Shown: in pieces, positions 1 through 9,035 of the stretch
Position numbering within the stretch: position 1 is the stretch's first letter
Layout: the number at the start of each line of letters is the position of its first letter
Assembly: GCA_023266195.1 (NCBI GenBank)
Contig: JAHFRP010000009.1
Coordinates: 1 to 64,000 of the forward strand
Source of the DNA: Sulfuricella sp.
Lineage (GTDB): Bacteria; Pseudomonadota; Gammaproteobacteria; Burkholderiales; Sulfuricellaceae
Reading direction: 5' to 3'
Length of the DNA: 64,000 bases
The notes under the pieces: model-generated
Database searches by the model: none
The model's input: only the letters and a program-made list of their open reading frames with translations
What the model was told of the DNA's origin: nothing
Translations under genes and position numbers: made by a program

Positions 1-558
1 CAAGCTCAAGATCTTCCAGCTCAACACCAAGGACACGCCGTCGTTCCTTTATCACACCATGCCAACGGCATCGCCACCAACTCGCCTGACTACCGTAGGA
101 AAACCGTGAAGAGCCAAAATCTTGAACAGCCAAACTCTTGGCTAGAAAATCGTGAGCCATTGTTTCGCAAGCGCCCGATTTAACCAGCCACCTCCCTTTC
201 ATTTTTTATGGGTTAGTGGATTGGCAATGCAAAGCCATCGGGCAATCGCACTCCCCGGCGAGCAAGTTTCAACCGCAGCAAGCTGCGCTCCTAAGCGGCG
301 CCCATTTTCAACATCGGGGCGACAATTCGCCATGAACGTCAGGGAAACAGCAATTAATCCCGGATTCGTCGTTCCGGCGGGCTCTCACCCAAACCCTCCC
401 GGAGGGAGAGGGTTGACCAGACTCCAGCCTCCCCATGGTGACGATTAATTCAGCGTCTCCTTTGCCGATTCCGCTCTGCTATTCGCCAGCCAGGCAAATC
501 ACAACAACCGCGATCGATTCTCATTTTTGTTGACACCCCGCACTGGTAATCATAATAT

Positions 559-580
559 TGCGAACAGTTCTCATTTGCGA
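559..580. promoter_or_regulatory. Putative Fur-box-like site upstream of the iron-uptake operon
   Basis: tgcgaacagttctcatttgcga resembles the Fur consensus (TGCnAAT..TTCTCATTTGC) about 85 bp upstream of the P19-like gene. Confidence 0.45.
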
Positions 581-663
581 ATGAACATGCGGAAAATTCA
601 CTTCTGCAATAAATGCATCGCAAACGCTTCGACCATTCTGAAAACAGTGAAAGGAAACAATAA

Positions 664-1215
664 ATGCCCAGTTCCAAAAATATGCTGGCCCCCCTCCTTC
701 TTCCTGGCCTGCTGCTGATCTCCGGCGGTGCCGGCGCGGTGGAATACCCGATCGGCACGCCGCAGCAACACAACGGCCTGGAGCTTGCCGCGATCTACCT
801 GCAGCCGGTGACGATGGAACCGGACGGCATGATGCGCAAGGCCGAAGAATCAGACATTCACCTGGAGGCGGACATCCACGCCCTGGCCAACAACCCGAAC
901 GGCTTCGACGAGGGCGCCTGGATGCCCTACCTGTCCATCAAATACGAAGTCACCAAGATCGGCAGCAACGAAAAAATCAGCGGCGATTTCATGCCCATGG
1001 TGGCCAACGACGGCCCGCACTACGGCGACAACGTCAAACTCAAGGGGCCGGGCAAATACCACGTCAAGTACACCATTTATCCGCCTTCCGCCGATCCGCA
1101 CAGCCATTTCGGCCGCCACATCGACCGCCTGACCGGGGTGCGGCCCTGGTTCAAGCCGTTCGAGGTGGAATATGAATTCACCTACGTCGGCATCGGCAAA
1201 AAAGGCGGATATTAA
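664..1215 (+). CDS. P19/Tp34 family periplasmic iron-binding protein (FtrA-like)
   Basis: Signal peptide, then VEYPIGTPQQHNGLELAAIYLQPVTMEP...PMVANDGPHYGDNVKL, typical of P19/Tp34; next to FTR1. Confidence 0.85.
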   Translation: MPSSKNMLAPLLLPGLLLISGGAGAVEYPIGTPQQHNGLELAAIYLQPVTMEPDGMMRKAEESDIHLEADIHALANNPNGFDEGAWMPYLSIKYEVTKIGSNEKISGDFMPMVANDGPHYGDNVKLKGPGKYHVKYTIYPPSADPHSHFGRHIDRLTGVRPWFKPFEVEYEFTYVGIGKKGGY

Positions 1216-1217
1216 GC

Positions 1218-2780
1218 GTGAAGGCCAAGCCGATGAAACCGCTGGCCCTTGCCGCGACGCTCCTGTTTGCCGCAGCGCCGGCCTGCGCCGCCCCGTCCGA
1301 GGCGGAACTCGCGAGGCTGATCCAGAAGCTCAACCAGCGCCTCGACAATCTTGAGAAGCGCAACGCCGAGCTGGAAAGCAAGATACAAGCCGCGAACGCA
1401 CCCAAAGCGCCGGCCGACCTGGAAAAGCGCGTGCAATCCCTGGAGCAGGCTCAGGAGCAGGTGAGCAAGGGTCTGGAAAGCGACAAGATCAGCGAGAACG
1501 AGCCTGATATCACGTCGCGCCTCAAGGCGGTGGAAAAAGACGCCCTCGACATGAGAAAGGCCGCCAGGAAAATCGACGCGCTGGATGGACTGACTGCCGG
1601 GGCGAGCCTTACTACCGTGGCCCAGCGCCCCGATGGCCTGCCCCGCGGCACCCAGGACGGCAACAGCCAGCTCAACTACCGGGCCGACGTCGCCGCCCTG
1701 CTGCCGCTGGAACCCATCGGCAACGTCGACCACAAGCTCTTCGCCCATTTCCGCCTGGGTCAGGGCCTGGGGCTGAACCACCCATTCACCCATCTGGGCG
1801 CCTTCGCCAGCGCCCCCAATGCGGTGGCCTTCCGCGCCAGCGGCGCCAATCCGGACGACTCCGTGGCGATCCTGGGCGAAGCCTGGTACCAGGCCGCCAT
1901 CCCGCTGCCCACCGGCGGCTATAAACCGCACTCCAAGGAAACCCTGGAACTCACCTTCGGCAAGATGGACCTGTTCGGTTTCTTCGACCAGAATGCCGCC
2001 GCCAACGACGAATCGAAGCAGTTCCTGAATTCCGTTTTCGTGCACAACCCGCTGCTCGATGCGGGCGGCCAGGTCGGCGTGGACGCCAACGGCTTCCAGC
2101 CCGGCTTCGTGGCGTCCTATTACAACCACACGAACAAGCCGCAAACCTGGCGTCTTTCCCTTGGGCTGTTCGGCACCGGCCAGGGCGCCAATTACCAGCG
2201 CTTTTTCACCTCGCCGCTGGTCATGGCCCAAGCCGAAACTTCCGTCAAGCTGTTCGGCGGCCTCGCCGGCAATTACCGCCTCTATGCCTGGCACCAGGGC
2301 CAGGGCACGGAACTGGACGGCACCATCGCCGCGCAGGCTGGTTGGGGCGCATCCGCCGACCAGCGGGTGGGCGACGGCGTAACCCTGTTCGGGCGCTACG
2401 GCCAGATGGCCAAGGGCAGCGTACCCTTCGACCGGGCATTGACCTTGGGTGCCGAGTTCAACGGCTCCTACTGGGGCCGGGGCGCCGACGCCATCGGCGT
2501 GGCCGGCGGCTGGCTGCGGGCGAGCAACGATTTCCGCACGGCAGGCGGCACACAGGATCTGCTCGGCAACGACAACGACCCAACAGCGTTGGCGCCTTTG
2601 GCGGACAACATCAACTACACGCCAAATGGCGCGGAACAGTTGGCGGAAATCTACTACCGCTACCGCATCGCCAAGCAATTCGAAATCTCGCCGGACTTCC
2701 AGTACATCTCGCGCATGGGCGCCAACCCCGGCGCCGGCAGCGTCAAGGTGTTGGGCGTGCGCGCGCAGCTGGCTTATTGA
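1218..2780 (+). CDS. Outer-membrane porin-like protein with N-terminal coiled coil
   Basis: Signal peptide, coiled-coil segment (LIQKLNQRLDNLEKRNAELESKI), beta-rich body, terminal aromatic-containing strand (VRAQLAY). Confidence 0.7.
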   Translation: MKAKPMKPLALAATLLFAAAPACAAPSEAELARLIQKLNQRLDNLEKRNAELESKIQAANAPKAPADLEKRVQSLEQAQEQVSKGLESDKISENEPDITSRLKAVEKDALDMRKAARKIDALDGLTAGASLTTVAQRPDGLPRGTQDGNSQLNYRADVAALLPLEPIGNVDHKLFAHFRLGQGLGLNHPFTHLGAFASAPNAVAFRASGANPDDSVAILGEAWYQAAIPLPTGGYKPHSKETLELTFGKMDLFGFFDQNAAANDESKQFLNSVFVHNPLLDAGGQVGVDANGFQPGFVASYYNHTNKPQTWRLSLGLFGTGQGANYQRFFTSPLVMAQAETSVKLFGGLAGNYRLYAWHQGQGTELDGTIAAQAGWGASADQRVGDGVTLFGRYGQMAKGSVPFDRALTLGAEFNGSYWGRGADAIGVAGGWLRASNDFRTAGGTQDLLGNDNDPTALAPLADNINYTPNGAEQLAEIYYRYRIAKQFEISPDFQYISRMGANPGAGSVKVLGVRAQLAY

Positions 2781-3136
2781 TGGAGACTAATAACGTGAAA
2801 ATCATTTTCTGGCGACCGGCTGCGCTCTTGGCGCTCGGCCTGCTCACCCCTCTCCATGCCGGGGCGGAGGATTTGCCTGCGTTCCAGCTGAGCGTGATAA
2901 ACGGGCATTTTCACCCGGAAACCATCGAGGTTCCCGCCGGCAAGAAGTTCAAGATCGTGGTCAAGAACGAGGGCACCAGCCCGGAGGAATTCGAGAGCAT
3001 CGAGCTGCGCAAGGAAACCGTGCTGGCGCCCGGCGTCACCCGCGCCGTGGCGTTCGCACCGATGAAGCCCGGCACCTACAAGTTCTTCGGCGATTTCCAT
3101 CCGGATACCGCCAAGGGCCAGATCGTCGTCAAATAG
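2780..3136 (+). CDS. Cupredoxin-domain periplasmic protein (FtrB-like)
   Basis: METNNVKIIFW... signal peptide, then HFHPETIEVPAGKKFKIVVKNEGTSPEEFES...GDFHPDTAKGQIVVK; start refined inside the longer 2342..3136 ORF. Confidence 0.8.
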   Translation: METNNVKIIFWRPAALLALGLLTPLHAGAEDLPAFQLSVINGHFHPETIEVPAGKKFKIVVKNEGTSPEEFESIELRKETVLAPGVTRAVAFAPMKPGTYKFFGDFHPDTAKGQIVVK

Positions 3137-3145
3137 GAGAAAAAC

Positions 3146-3985
3146 GTGGGCAATACCCTGTTCATCGTCTGGCGCGAAAGCGTCGAGGGCATCCTGGTCA
3201 TCGGCATCCTCTACGCCTGGCTCAAAGCCCATCCCGAAGGCGCGCGCGGCATGCGCTACCTGTGGGGCGGCGTGGCGGCCGGCCTGGCGCTGGCGGGCCT
3301 GCTCGCGCTGGCGATGATGGGGGTATACAGCAGCCTGGATGGCGATGCGCTGGATTATTTCCAGCTCGGCATGATGCTGGTCGCCGCCGGCTTGATCACC
3401 CAGATGGTGTTCTGGATGCGCAAGCACGGCCGCGGCCTGAAGAAGGAACTGGAAAGCGGCCTGGCGCGCGCGGCGGGCGAGGCCAACTGGACGGGGGTGG
3501 CGGTCATCGCCGCGCTCGCGGTCGGGCGCGAAAGCGCGGAAACCGTGATTTTCCTCTACGGCACCGGCATGGAGCAGCACGGCATGGCGTTCGCCCAGTT
3601 CATCGGCGCGGCCGCGCTGGGCTTCGCCCTCGCCCTCCTGACCTTTTGGCTGCTGGCCAGCGGCGGGCGCTATATCTCGTGGAAAAACTTCTTCCGCTTC
3701 AGCGAAACCCTGCTCCTGCTGCTCGCCGCCGGAATGCTGGTGGGCGGGGTGGAAAAAATGATCGGCTTCGGCTGGCTCCCGGCGCTGGCCGACCCGGTGT
3801 GGGACAGCTCCTTCCTGCTCGACGACCGCGCTTCGGCCGGCAACCTGATCGCCACCCTGACCGGCTACCGCGCCCACCCCGCCCTGACGCTGGTGCTGGT
3901 GTACGCCGCCTACTGGGCGCTGGTGCTGGGGTGGCCGCGGCTGCGCAGACCGTCCCTTCCCCTTCAAGGGGAGGGAACAATCTAA
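3146..3985 (+). CDS. FTR1 family iron permease
   Basis: Two REXXE motifs (RESVE, RESAE) in a multi-TM protein. Confidence 0.9.
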   Translation: MGNTLFIVWRESVEGILVIGILYAWLKAHPEGARGMRYLWGGVAAGLALAGLLALAMMGVYSSLDGDALDYFQLGMMLVAAGLITQMVFWMRKHGRGLKKELESGLARAAGEANWTGVAVIAALAVGRESAETVIFLYGTGMEQHGMAFAQFIGAAALGFALALLTFWLLASGGRYISWKNFFRFSETLLLLLAAGMLVGGVEKMIGFGWLPALADPVWDSSFLLDDRASAGNLIATLTGYRAHPALTLVLVYAAYWALVLGWPRLRRPSLPLQGEGTI

Positions 3986-4017
3986 GAGTCGAACACGGGT
4001 GCGCCGTGCGGCACCCT

Positions 4018-4091
4018 GTAGGTCGGGCACCCCGTGCCCGACGGTTCAGGATGGGACGCGTGATTTGTCGGGCACGGAGTGCCCGACCTAC
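4018..4091. repeat. Dispersed palindrome family B, copy 1
   Basis: GTAGGTCGGGCACCCCGTGCCCGAC...GTCGGGCACGGAGTGCCCGACCTAC; near-identical arms at 11259 and 51459. Confidence 0.9.
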
Positions 4092-4109
4092 GATACTGAA
4101 AACCAACAC

Positions 4110-5516
4110 ATGAAAATGGAACAACCGATATTCTTCCACCCCATGCGCCAACCGGCGTCGCCCTTGCAGCGCGTCGGCGACGCCATGCGGCGCCATCGCC
4201 GGGCCATCGTCGGCATCCAGTGGGCGGTGGTAGTGTTCTACCTGGCGCTGGTCACGGTGCCGGCCTTTCTGCCGCTGCCGGGGACCGGTTCCAGCATCCT
4301 GAACAATCTTACCCTGCTCGCCCAGTTCATGTTCTGGGGCATCTGGTGGCCGTTCGTGATCATCTCCACCCTCACCCTGGGACGGGTGTGGTGCGGCGTG
4401 TTCTGCCCGGAGGGTTCGCTCACCGAACTCGCCAGCCGCCATGGCCTGGGCCGGCCGGTGCCGCGCTGGCTGAAGTGGGGCGGCTGGCCGTTCGCCGCTT
4501 TCATTATCACCACCGTGTACGGCCAGCTGGTCAGCGTATACGAATACCCCAAGGCGGTACTGCTGGTGTTGGGCGGCTCCACTGTCGTCGCCGTCGCCGT
4601 CGGCTTTATTTACGGCAAGGGCAAGCGCGTCTGGTGCCGCCACCTATGCCCGGTTTCCGGCGTGTTCGCACTTCTGTCCCGCCTGGCCCCGCTGCATTTC
4701 AAGGTGGACCGCGAACAATGGGACGCCGCAACCCATGCCAATCTGGTGCCGGTGGACTGCGCCCCGCTGCTCGACATGCGGCGCATGAAAAGCGGCTCGC
4801 AATGCCATATGTGCGGCCGTTGCAGCGGGCACCGCGACGCGGTTTCGCTCACCTCGCGCCTGCCGGGCTCGGAGGTCGTCAACCTGAAACCCGCCGAAGC
4901 GAGCGCGTGGGAAGCCCGCCTCCTGGTGTTCGGCATCATCGGCACGGCCGTAGGCGCATTCCAATGGTCGTCCTCGCCCTGGTTCGTGACGGCCAAGACC
5001 GGCGTCGCCGAATGGCTGATCGAGCGCGATTCCTTCGCCCTGCTGCAGGACAATGCGCCGTGGTGGCTGCTCACCCATTACCCCGAAGCCAACGACGTGT
5101 TCACCTGGCTCGACGGCCTCGGCGTGGTCGCCTACATCGGCGCCATGGCCCTGGTTCTGGGCGGCTGGACCACGCTCTGCCTGCGTCTCGGCGGCGCCAT
5201 GCTGCCGGGCAGCGCGAAGCAGAACGCGCGCTGGCTCGCCTACGCGCTGATCCCGATGGGCGGCCTGGGCGTGTTCCTCGGCCTGTCCTCGCTCACCGTC
5301 ACCCTGCTCAAGGCCGAAGGCATCGTCATGCCCTGGCTGCCCGAAGTACGCGGCACGCTGCTGGCCCTGGCGGCGCTGTGGAGCATGGCGCTGGCGCTCG
5401 GCATGCTGCGCCGCACACCTTCTTCCCTGCCGCGGCGTCTGTTCGCCGCCCTGGCCGTGGCGGCGGGCGTGGCGGGCGTGATCGCGCCGTGGCTGTTCCT
5501 GTTTTACTTGTGGTAA
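4110..5516 (+). CDS. NapH/FtrD-like 4Fe-4S membrane polyferredoxin
   Basis: Multi-TM with VWCGVFCPEG, VWCRHLCPVSG and CHMCGRC motifs; start refined to ATG 4110 because the track ORF runs through repeat B1. Confidence 0.85.
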   Translation: MKMEQPIFFHPMRQPASPLQRVGDAMRRHRRAIVGIQWAVVVFYLALVTVPAFLPLPGTGSSILNNLTLLAQFMFWGIWWPFVIISTLTLGRVWCGVFCPEGSLTELASRHGLGRPVPRWLKWGGWPFAAFIITTVYGQLVSVYEYPKAVLLVLGGSTVVAVAVGFIYGKGKRVWCRHLCPVSGVFALLSRLAPLHFKVDREQWDAATHANLVPVDCAPLLDMRRMKSGSQCHMCGRCSGHRDAVSLTSRLPGSEVVNLKPAEASAWEARLLVFGIIGTAVGAFQWSSSPWFVTAKTGVAEWLIERDSFALLQDNAPWWLLTHYPEANDVFTWLDGLGVVAYIGAMALVLGGWTTLCLRLGGAMLPGSAKQNARWLAYALIPMGGLGVFLGLSSLTVTLLKAEGIVMPWLPEVRGTLLALAALWSMALALGMLRRTPSSLPRRLFAALAVAAGVAGVIAPWLFLFYLW

Positions 5517-5697
5517 AGGTTAATCGGCGTGCCGAATCGACTGGGAAACCGGGCAAACCGCATCCAAAATTTGCCCCCCCCAAGAAACACCCCCGCCGTT
5601 GCAATAGGCGTCGGGAAGCCTCCCCCCCCCTGACAGCCATCTGAATGCCGCAATGCTAATTCGACTAGGTGCCGGCTATCAATTTATTGACTTCATT

Positions 5698-5716
5698 AAT
5701 GATAATGGTTATCATT
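5698..5716. promoter_or_regulatory. Fur box
   Basis: aatgataatggttatcatt closely matches the 19-bp consensus GATAATGATAATCATTATC; 32 bp upstream of the porin ORF. Confidence 0.75.
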
Positions 5717-5747
5717 TGCGAACTTTTCCGGTACGCAACGCCACAAA

Positions 5748-7043
5748 ATGGGAGTGAACATGAAAAAAACCTTGATCGCGCTGTCCATCAGCGCCGCGCT
5801 GGGCATGCAGCAGGCATCCGCGGCACAGCTCACGCTGGAAGAAAAAATCGATATCCTGCAACAGGAAATCGAAGCGCTGAAAGCGCAGGTCGCCCAGAAT
5901 CAGGCGAAGCCCGCTGCGAGCGGTACCGAGCAGAGCGCTTCCCAAACCGCAGCCGGAGGGAGCGGGGCGACGACGGTGGGTGGATACGGCGAAATCGCCT
6001 ATAACCACTACCGCAATACCGATGCGCATAACAGCGAAGCGGATTTGCGGCGCTTCGTCCTGTTCCTCGGCCACCGCTTCAACGACGACTTGCGCTTCGT
6101 GTCCGAAATGGAAATCGAGCATGCGGTCGCCAGCAAAGACGACAACGGGGAAGTCGAGGTGGAGCAGATGTACCTCGATTACCGGCTGAGCAATGCGGTC
6201 AATCTCAAGGCCGGCCTGTTCCTGATCCCGCTCGGCATTCTCAACGAAACCCACGAGCCGCCGACCTATTACGGGGTGGAGCGCAACGAGGTCGAAACCC
6301 GGATCATTCCGTCCACTTGGCGCGAAGGCGGGGTGGGGATTTACGGCGAAGTCGCCGAGGGGCTGCGCTACGATGCCGGCATCACCACCGGCTTCGATGC
6401 CGGCAAGATCGACGACCCGGCCTTCGGCATCCGCAGCGGGCACCAGGAACTGCAACTGGCCAAGGCCAACGACCTCAGCGTCTATGGCGCGCTGAATTAC
6501 CGCCGCCCCGGCATGCTGCTCGGCGGCGGCATCTTTACCGGCAACACCGGCCAGGCCGGCGCCAGCCTGCTCGACCCCGCCGCCAAAGCTTTGCTCAAGA
6601 GCGTCGGCGCCCGGCTAACGCTATGGGATCTGCATGCCCAATACAGCTTGGGCAAGCTGGATTTGCAGGCGCTGTATGCGCGAGGCAAGCTGAATGACGC
6701 CGATACCGTTGCCGCGGCGCTTCTGGCCGAGGGCGTAGTTACGCCAAGCGGCGCGCCGGTTGCAGTATCCAAGTCGTTCGACGGCTGGTACGCCCAGGCC
6801 GCCTACCATCTCTGGCAACACGGCGACATGGATTTGACGCCGTTTTACCGTTACGAAAGGTACAATACCCAGCGCGAAGTGGCGGCAGGATTTACGGCGG
6901 ACCCGGCCAACAACGAGACCGTCCAGACGCTGGGCATCAATTTCCGCTTGCATCCGCAGGTCGTGCTCAAGGCCGATTACCAGACGTTCAAGACCGACAG
7001 CACCAAGGATCGGCTCAATCTTGGACTGGGATACATGTTCTAA
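5748..7043 (+). CDS. OprO/OprP-like porin, predicted iron-regulated
   Basis: Signal peptide, N-terminal coiled coil, beta-barrel pattern (GGYGEIAYNHYRN..DLRRFVLFLGHRFNDDLRFVSEMEIEH), C-terminal LNLGLGYMF. Confidence 0.8.
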   Translation: MGVNMKKTLIALSISAALGMQQASAAQLTLEEKIDILQQEIEALKAQVAQNQAKPAASGTEQSASQTAAGGSGATTVGGYGEIAYNHYRNTDAHNSEADLRRFVLFLGHRFNDDLRFVSEMEIEHAVASKDDNGEVEVEQMYLDYRLSNAVNLKAGLFLIPLGILNETHEPPTYYGVERNEVETRIIPSTWREGGVGIYGEVAEGLRYDAGITTGFDAGKIDDPAFGIRSGHQELQLAKANDLSVYGALNYRRPGMLLGGGIFTGNTGQAGASLLDPAAKALLKSVGARLTLWDLHAQYSLGKLDLQALYARGKLNDADTVAAALLAEGVVTPSGAPVAVSKSFDGWYAQAAYHLWQHGDMDLTPFYRYERYNTQREVAAGFTADPANNETVQTLGINFRLHPQVVLKADYQTFKTDSTKDRLNLGLGYMF

Positions 7044-7094
7044 CGGTCATGGCGAACGCCACCCCGAATCATGAAACGGCGATTCGCCATGACC

Positions 7095-7159
7095 GTCCCC
7101 CTCTCCCCTTACCCTCTCCCACAAGTGGGCGAGGGGGACGAGGTCTCGCTTCGCGAGTT
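7095..7159. repeat. Dispersed repeat family D, copy 1
   Basis: gtccccctctccccttaccctctcccacaagtgggcgagggggacgaggtctcgcttcgcgagttc; closely related to 50173..50236. Confidence 0.8.
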
Positions 7160-7210
7160 CTTGATTAACACGGGAGCAGCCTGTGCTGCTCCGCTTCTTG
7201 AAGGATAGCT

Positions 7211-7756
7211 GTGCTTTTTTCCGTTTTACGCAAGTCCAGGCTCACTCGATTGCTGGCGGCCTGGTTGGCGACGATCTGCCTGGCATCCGTCTCTTTCGCG
7301 GCGGACAACGTCTATCAGGAACCCGATAGCTTTTTGCAGGAGGCATTCGGCCATACCCCGCAACCCAGCGTACTTTGGCTGACGCGGGACGTGCAAGCCG
7401 AAGCGGCGCGGATCCTCGGCCATGCCCCGACGCAATTGCGCCAGCGCTACTGGACCGACGGAAGCCGCACCGCCTGGGTGCTGGAAGAAATCGGCAAGGA
7501 GGACTTGATCACCGCCGGATTCGTCGTTAAAAACGGCCGCATCGAGCAGTCCAGGGTGCTGATCTACCGCGAAAATCGCGGAGGAGAAGTGCGCTACCCA
7601 GCCTTTTTGCGCCAGTTCCAGGGCGCGGCGCTGTCGGCCGACAACCGCCTGGACAAGAACATCGACGGCATTTCCGGCGCCACGCTCTCGGTCCATGCCA
7701 TGGAACGGATGGCGCGCGTTGCGCTGTACTTCGACCAGGTGGCCCGGCGCAAATGA
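7211..7756 (+). CDS. FMN-binding domain protein, predicted covalently flavinylated
   Basis: Signal peptide; DGISGATLSVHAM matches the ApbE flavinylation motif (DgxSGAT). Confidence 0.8.
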   Translation: MLFSVLRKSRLTRLLAAWLATICLASVSFAADNVYQEPDSFLQEAFGHTPQPSVLWLTRDVQAEAARILGHAPTQLRQRYWTDGSRTAWVLEEIGKEDLITAGFVVKNGRIEQSRVLIYRENRGGEVRYPAFLRQFQGAALSADNRLDKNIDGISGATLSVHAMERMARVALYFDQVARRK

Positions 7757-8511
7757 ATATCCACGTCATCAGCTCGTTGCGCCACTGGCACCGACGCCTC
7801 GGTGCGCTCGCCGCAGTGTTTTTCCTGCTGCTGGCAGTCTCCGGCATCGCGCTCAACCACACCGACGCATTGCGGCTTGGCCAGCGCCAGATCGGCACGC
7901 CGTGGCTGATCGCCTGGTACGGCATCCGGCAGAATCCGCCTAAACAGGGCTATCGCCTGCCAGGCAATCGCTTCCTTGCCACGGACGAAGAGAACTGGGC
8001 GCTGGATGGAAAATTGCTGCATGGCGAGCATGGACAAGCCATCGGTGCGCTCGCCCTGGATGAAATCGTCTACATCGCCACGCCAAGCCGGCTCTATCTT
8101 TATCGCGACGATGGACAACTGGTGGACAAGCTCTCCGGCCAAGGGCTTCCCTCGGCGCAAATCGAACGCATCGGTACAACGGACGGAGCCATCGTACTGC
8201 AAACCCAACATGGCCTGTTTTCCAGCACCGATGCCTTGCGCTGGCAGCCGATAAAATCCGGCCATATCGCCTGGTCGCTGCCGGAACCTTTGCCTGACCA
8301 GGCGCGAAACACCGCAATGCGAGTGCTGGCGCCGCGCCTGCCGCTCCAGCGCGTCCTGCTCGACCTGCACAGCGGACGCATTTTCGGCCGCTACGGTCCG
8401 CTGGCGGTGGACCTGCTCGGCCTGACCCTGGCATTCCTCGGCGCCACCGGCTTCTATCTGTGGTTCCGCACGCACCGACAGCGACGGCACTCGGCGCGCG
8501 AGGTAAAATAA
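7753..8511 (+). CDS. PepSY-associated TM domain protein
   Basis: N-terminal HRRLGALAAVFFLLLAVSGIALNHTD and C-terminal TM segment; 4-nt overlap with the FMN-bind gene. Confidence 0.7.
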   Translation: MNIHVISSLRHWHRRLGALAAVFFLLLAVSGIALNHTDALRLGQRQIGTPWLIAWYGIRQNPPKQGYRLPGNRFLATDEENWALDGKLLHGEHGQAIGALALDEIVYIATPSRLYLYRDDGQLVDKLSGQGLPSAQIERIGTTDGAIVLQTQHGLFSSTDALRWQPIKSGHIAWSLPEPLPDQARNTAMRVLAPRLPLQRVLLDLHSGRIFGRYGPLAVDLLGLTLAFLGATGFYLWFRTHRQRRHSAREVK

Positions 8512-8547
8512 TACGACTGAACCCCATATGACGAAACGGCAAATCCC

Positions 8548-9033
8548 ATGGAAATAAACGCTCTTGCACTCGCCCGCGCCCTCCACGTCGTCGGCGTGGT
8601 ACTGTGGATCGGCGGGGTGGCGATGGTCACCACCGTGCTGCTGCCCGCCACCCGCAGGCTGAAATCCGGCGCGGAGCAGGTCGCCTTCTTCGACAAGATC
8701 GAACAGGGCTTCGCCCGCCAGGCGCGCTACACCACCCTGCTCACCGGCCTGACCGGCTTTTACATGCTGGCGGCGATGCATGCCTGGGCGCGCTATCACC
8801 AGGCGCAGTACTGGTGGGTGCCCGCGATGACCGCGGTCTGGGCCATTTTTACGCTGATGCTGTTCGTGCTCGAACCGCTGGTGCTGCATAAGTGGTTCCA
8901 GCAAAAGGCGACCCAGAACCCGGAAGAAACCTTTCGCCTCATCCAGCGCCTGCACTGGGTGCTGCTCACCTTGAGCCTGATCACCGTCCTCGGCGCGGTC
9001 AGCGGCGCGCACGGCTGGCTCCTGCCGGTCTGA
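8548..9033 (+). CDS. CopD-like integral membrane protein
   Basis: [24 protein letters not shown] and further TM helices. Confidence 0.65.
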   Translation: MEINALALARALHVVGVVLWIGGVAMVTTVLLPATRRLKSGAEQVAFFDKIEQGFARQARYTTLLTGLTGFYMLAAMHAWARYHQAQYWWVPAMTAVWAIFTLMLFVLEPLVLHKWFQQKATQNPEETFRLIQRLHWVLLTLSLITVLGAVSGAHGWLLPV

Positions 9034-9035
9034 CG

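Noticed and set aside
2-109. Partial frame KLKIFQLNTKDTPSFLYHTMPTASPPTRLTTVGKP at the left edge
   Set aside because: Too short and truncated to assign; could be the tail of an upstream gene but not supportable.
152-448. 98-aa ORF in the left intergenic region
   Set aside because: Overlaps repeat-like palindrome sequence (ccctcccggagggagaggg); no signal of a real protein.
1212-2678. 488-aa minus-strand ORF antisense to the porin
   Set aside because: Typical long antisense frame in high-GC codon-biased DNA; the plus frame has a signal peptide and porin features.
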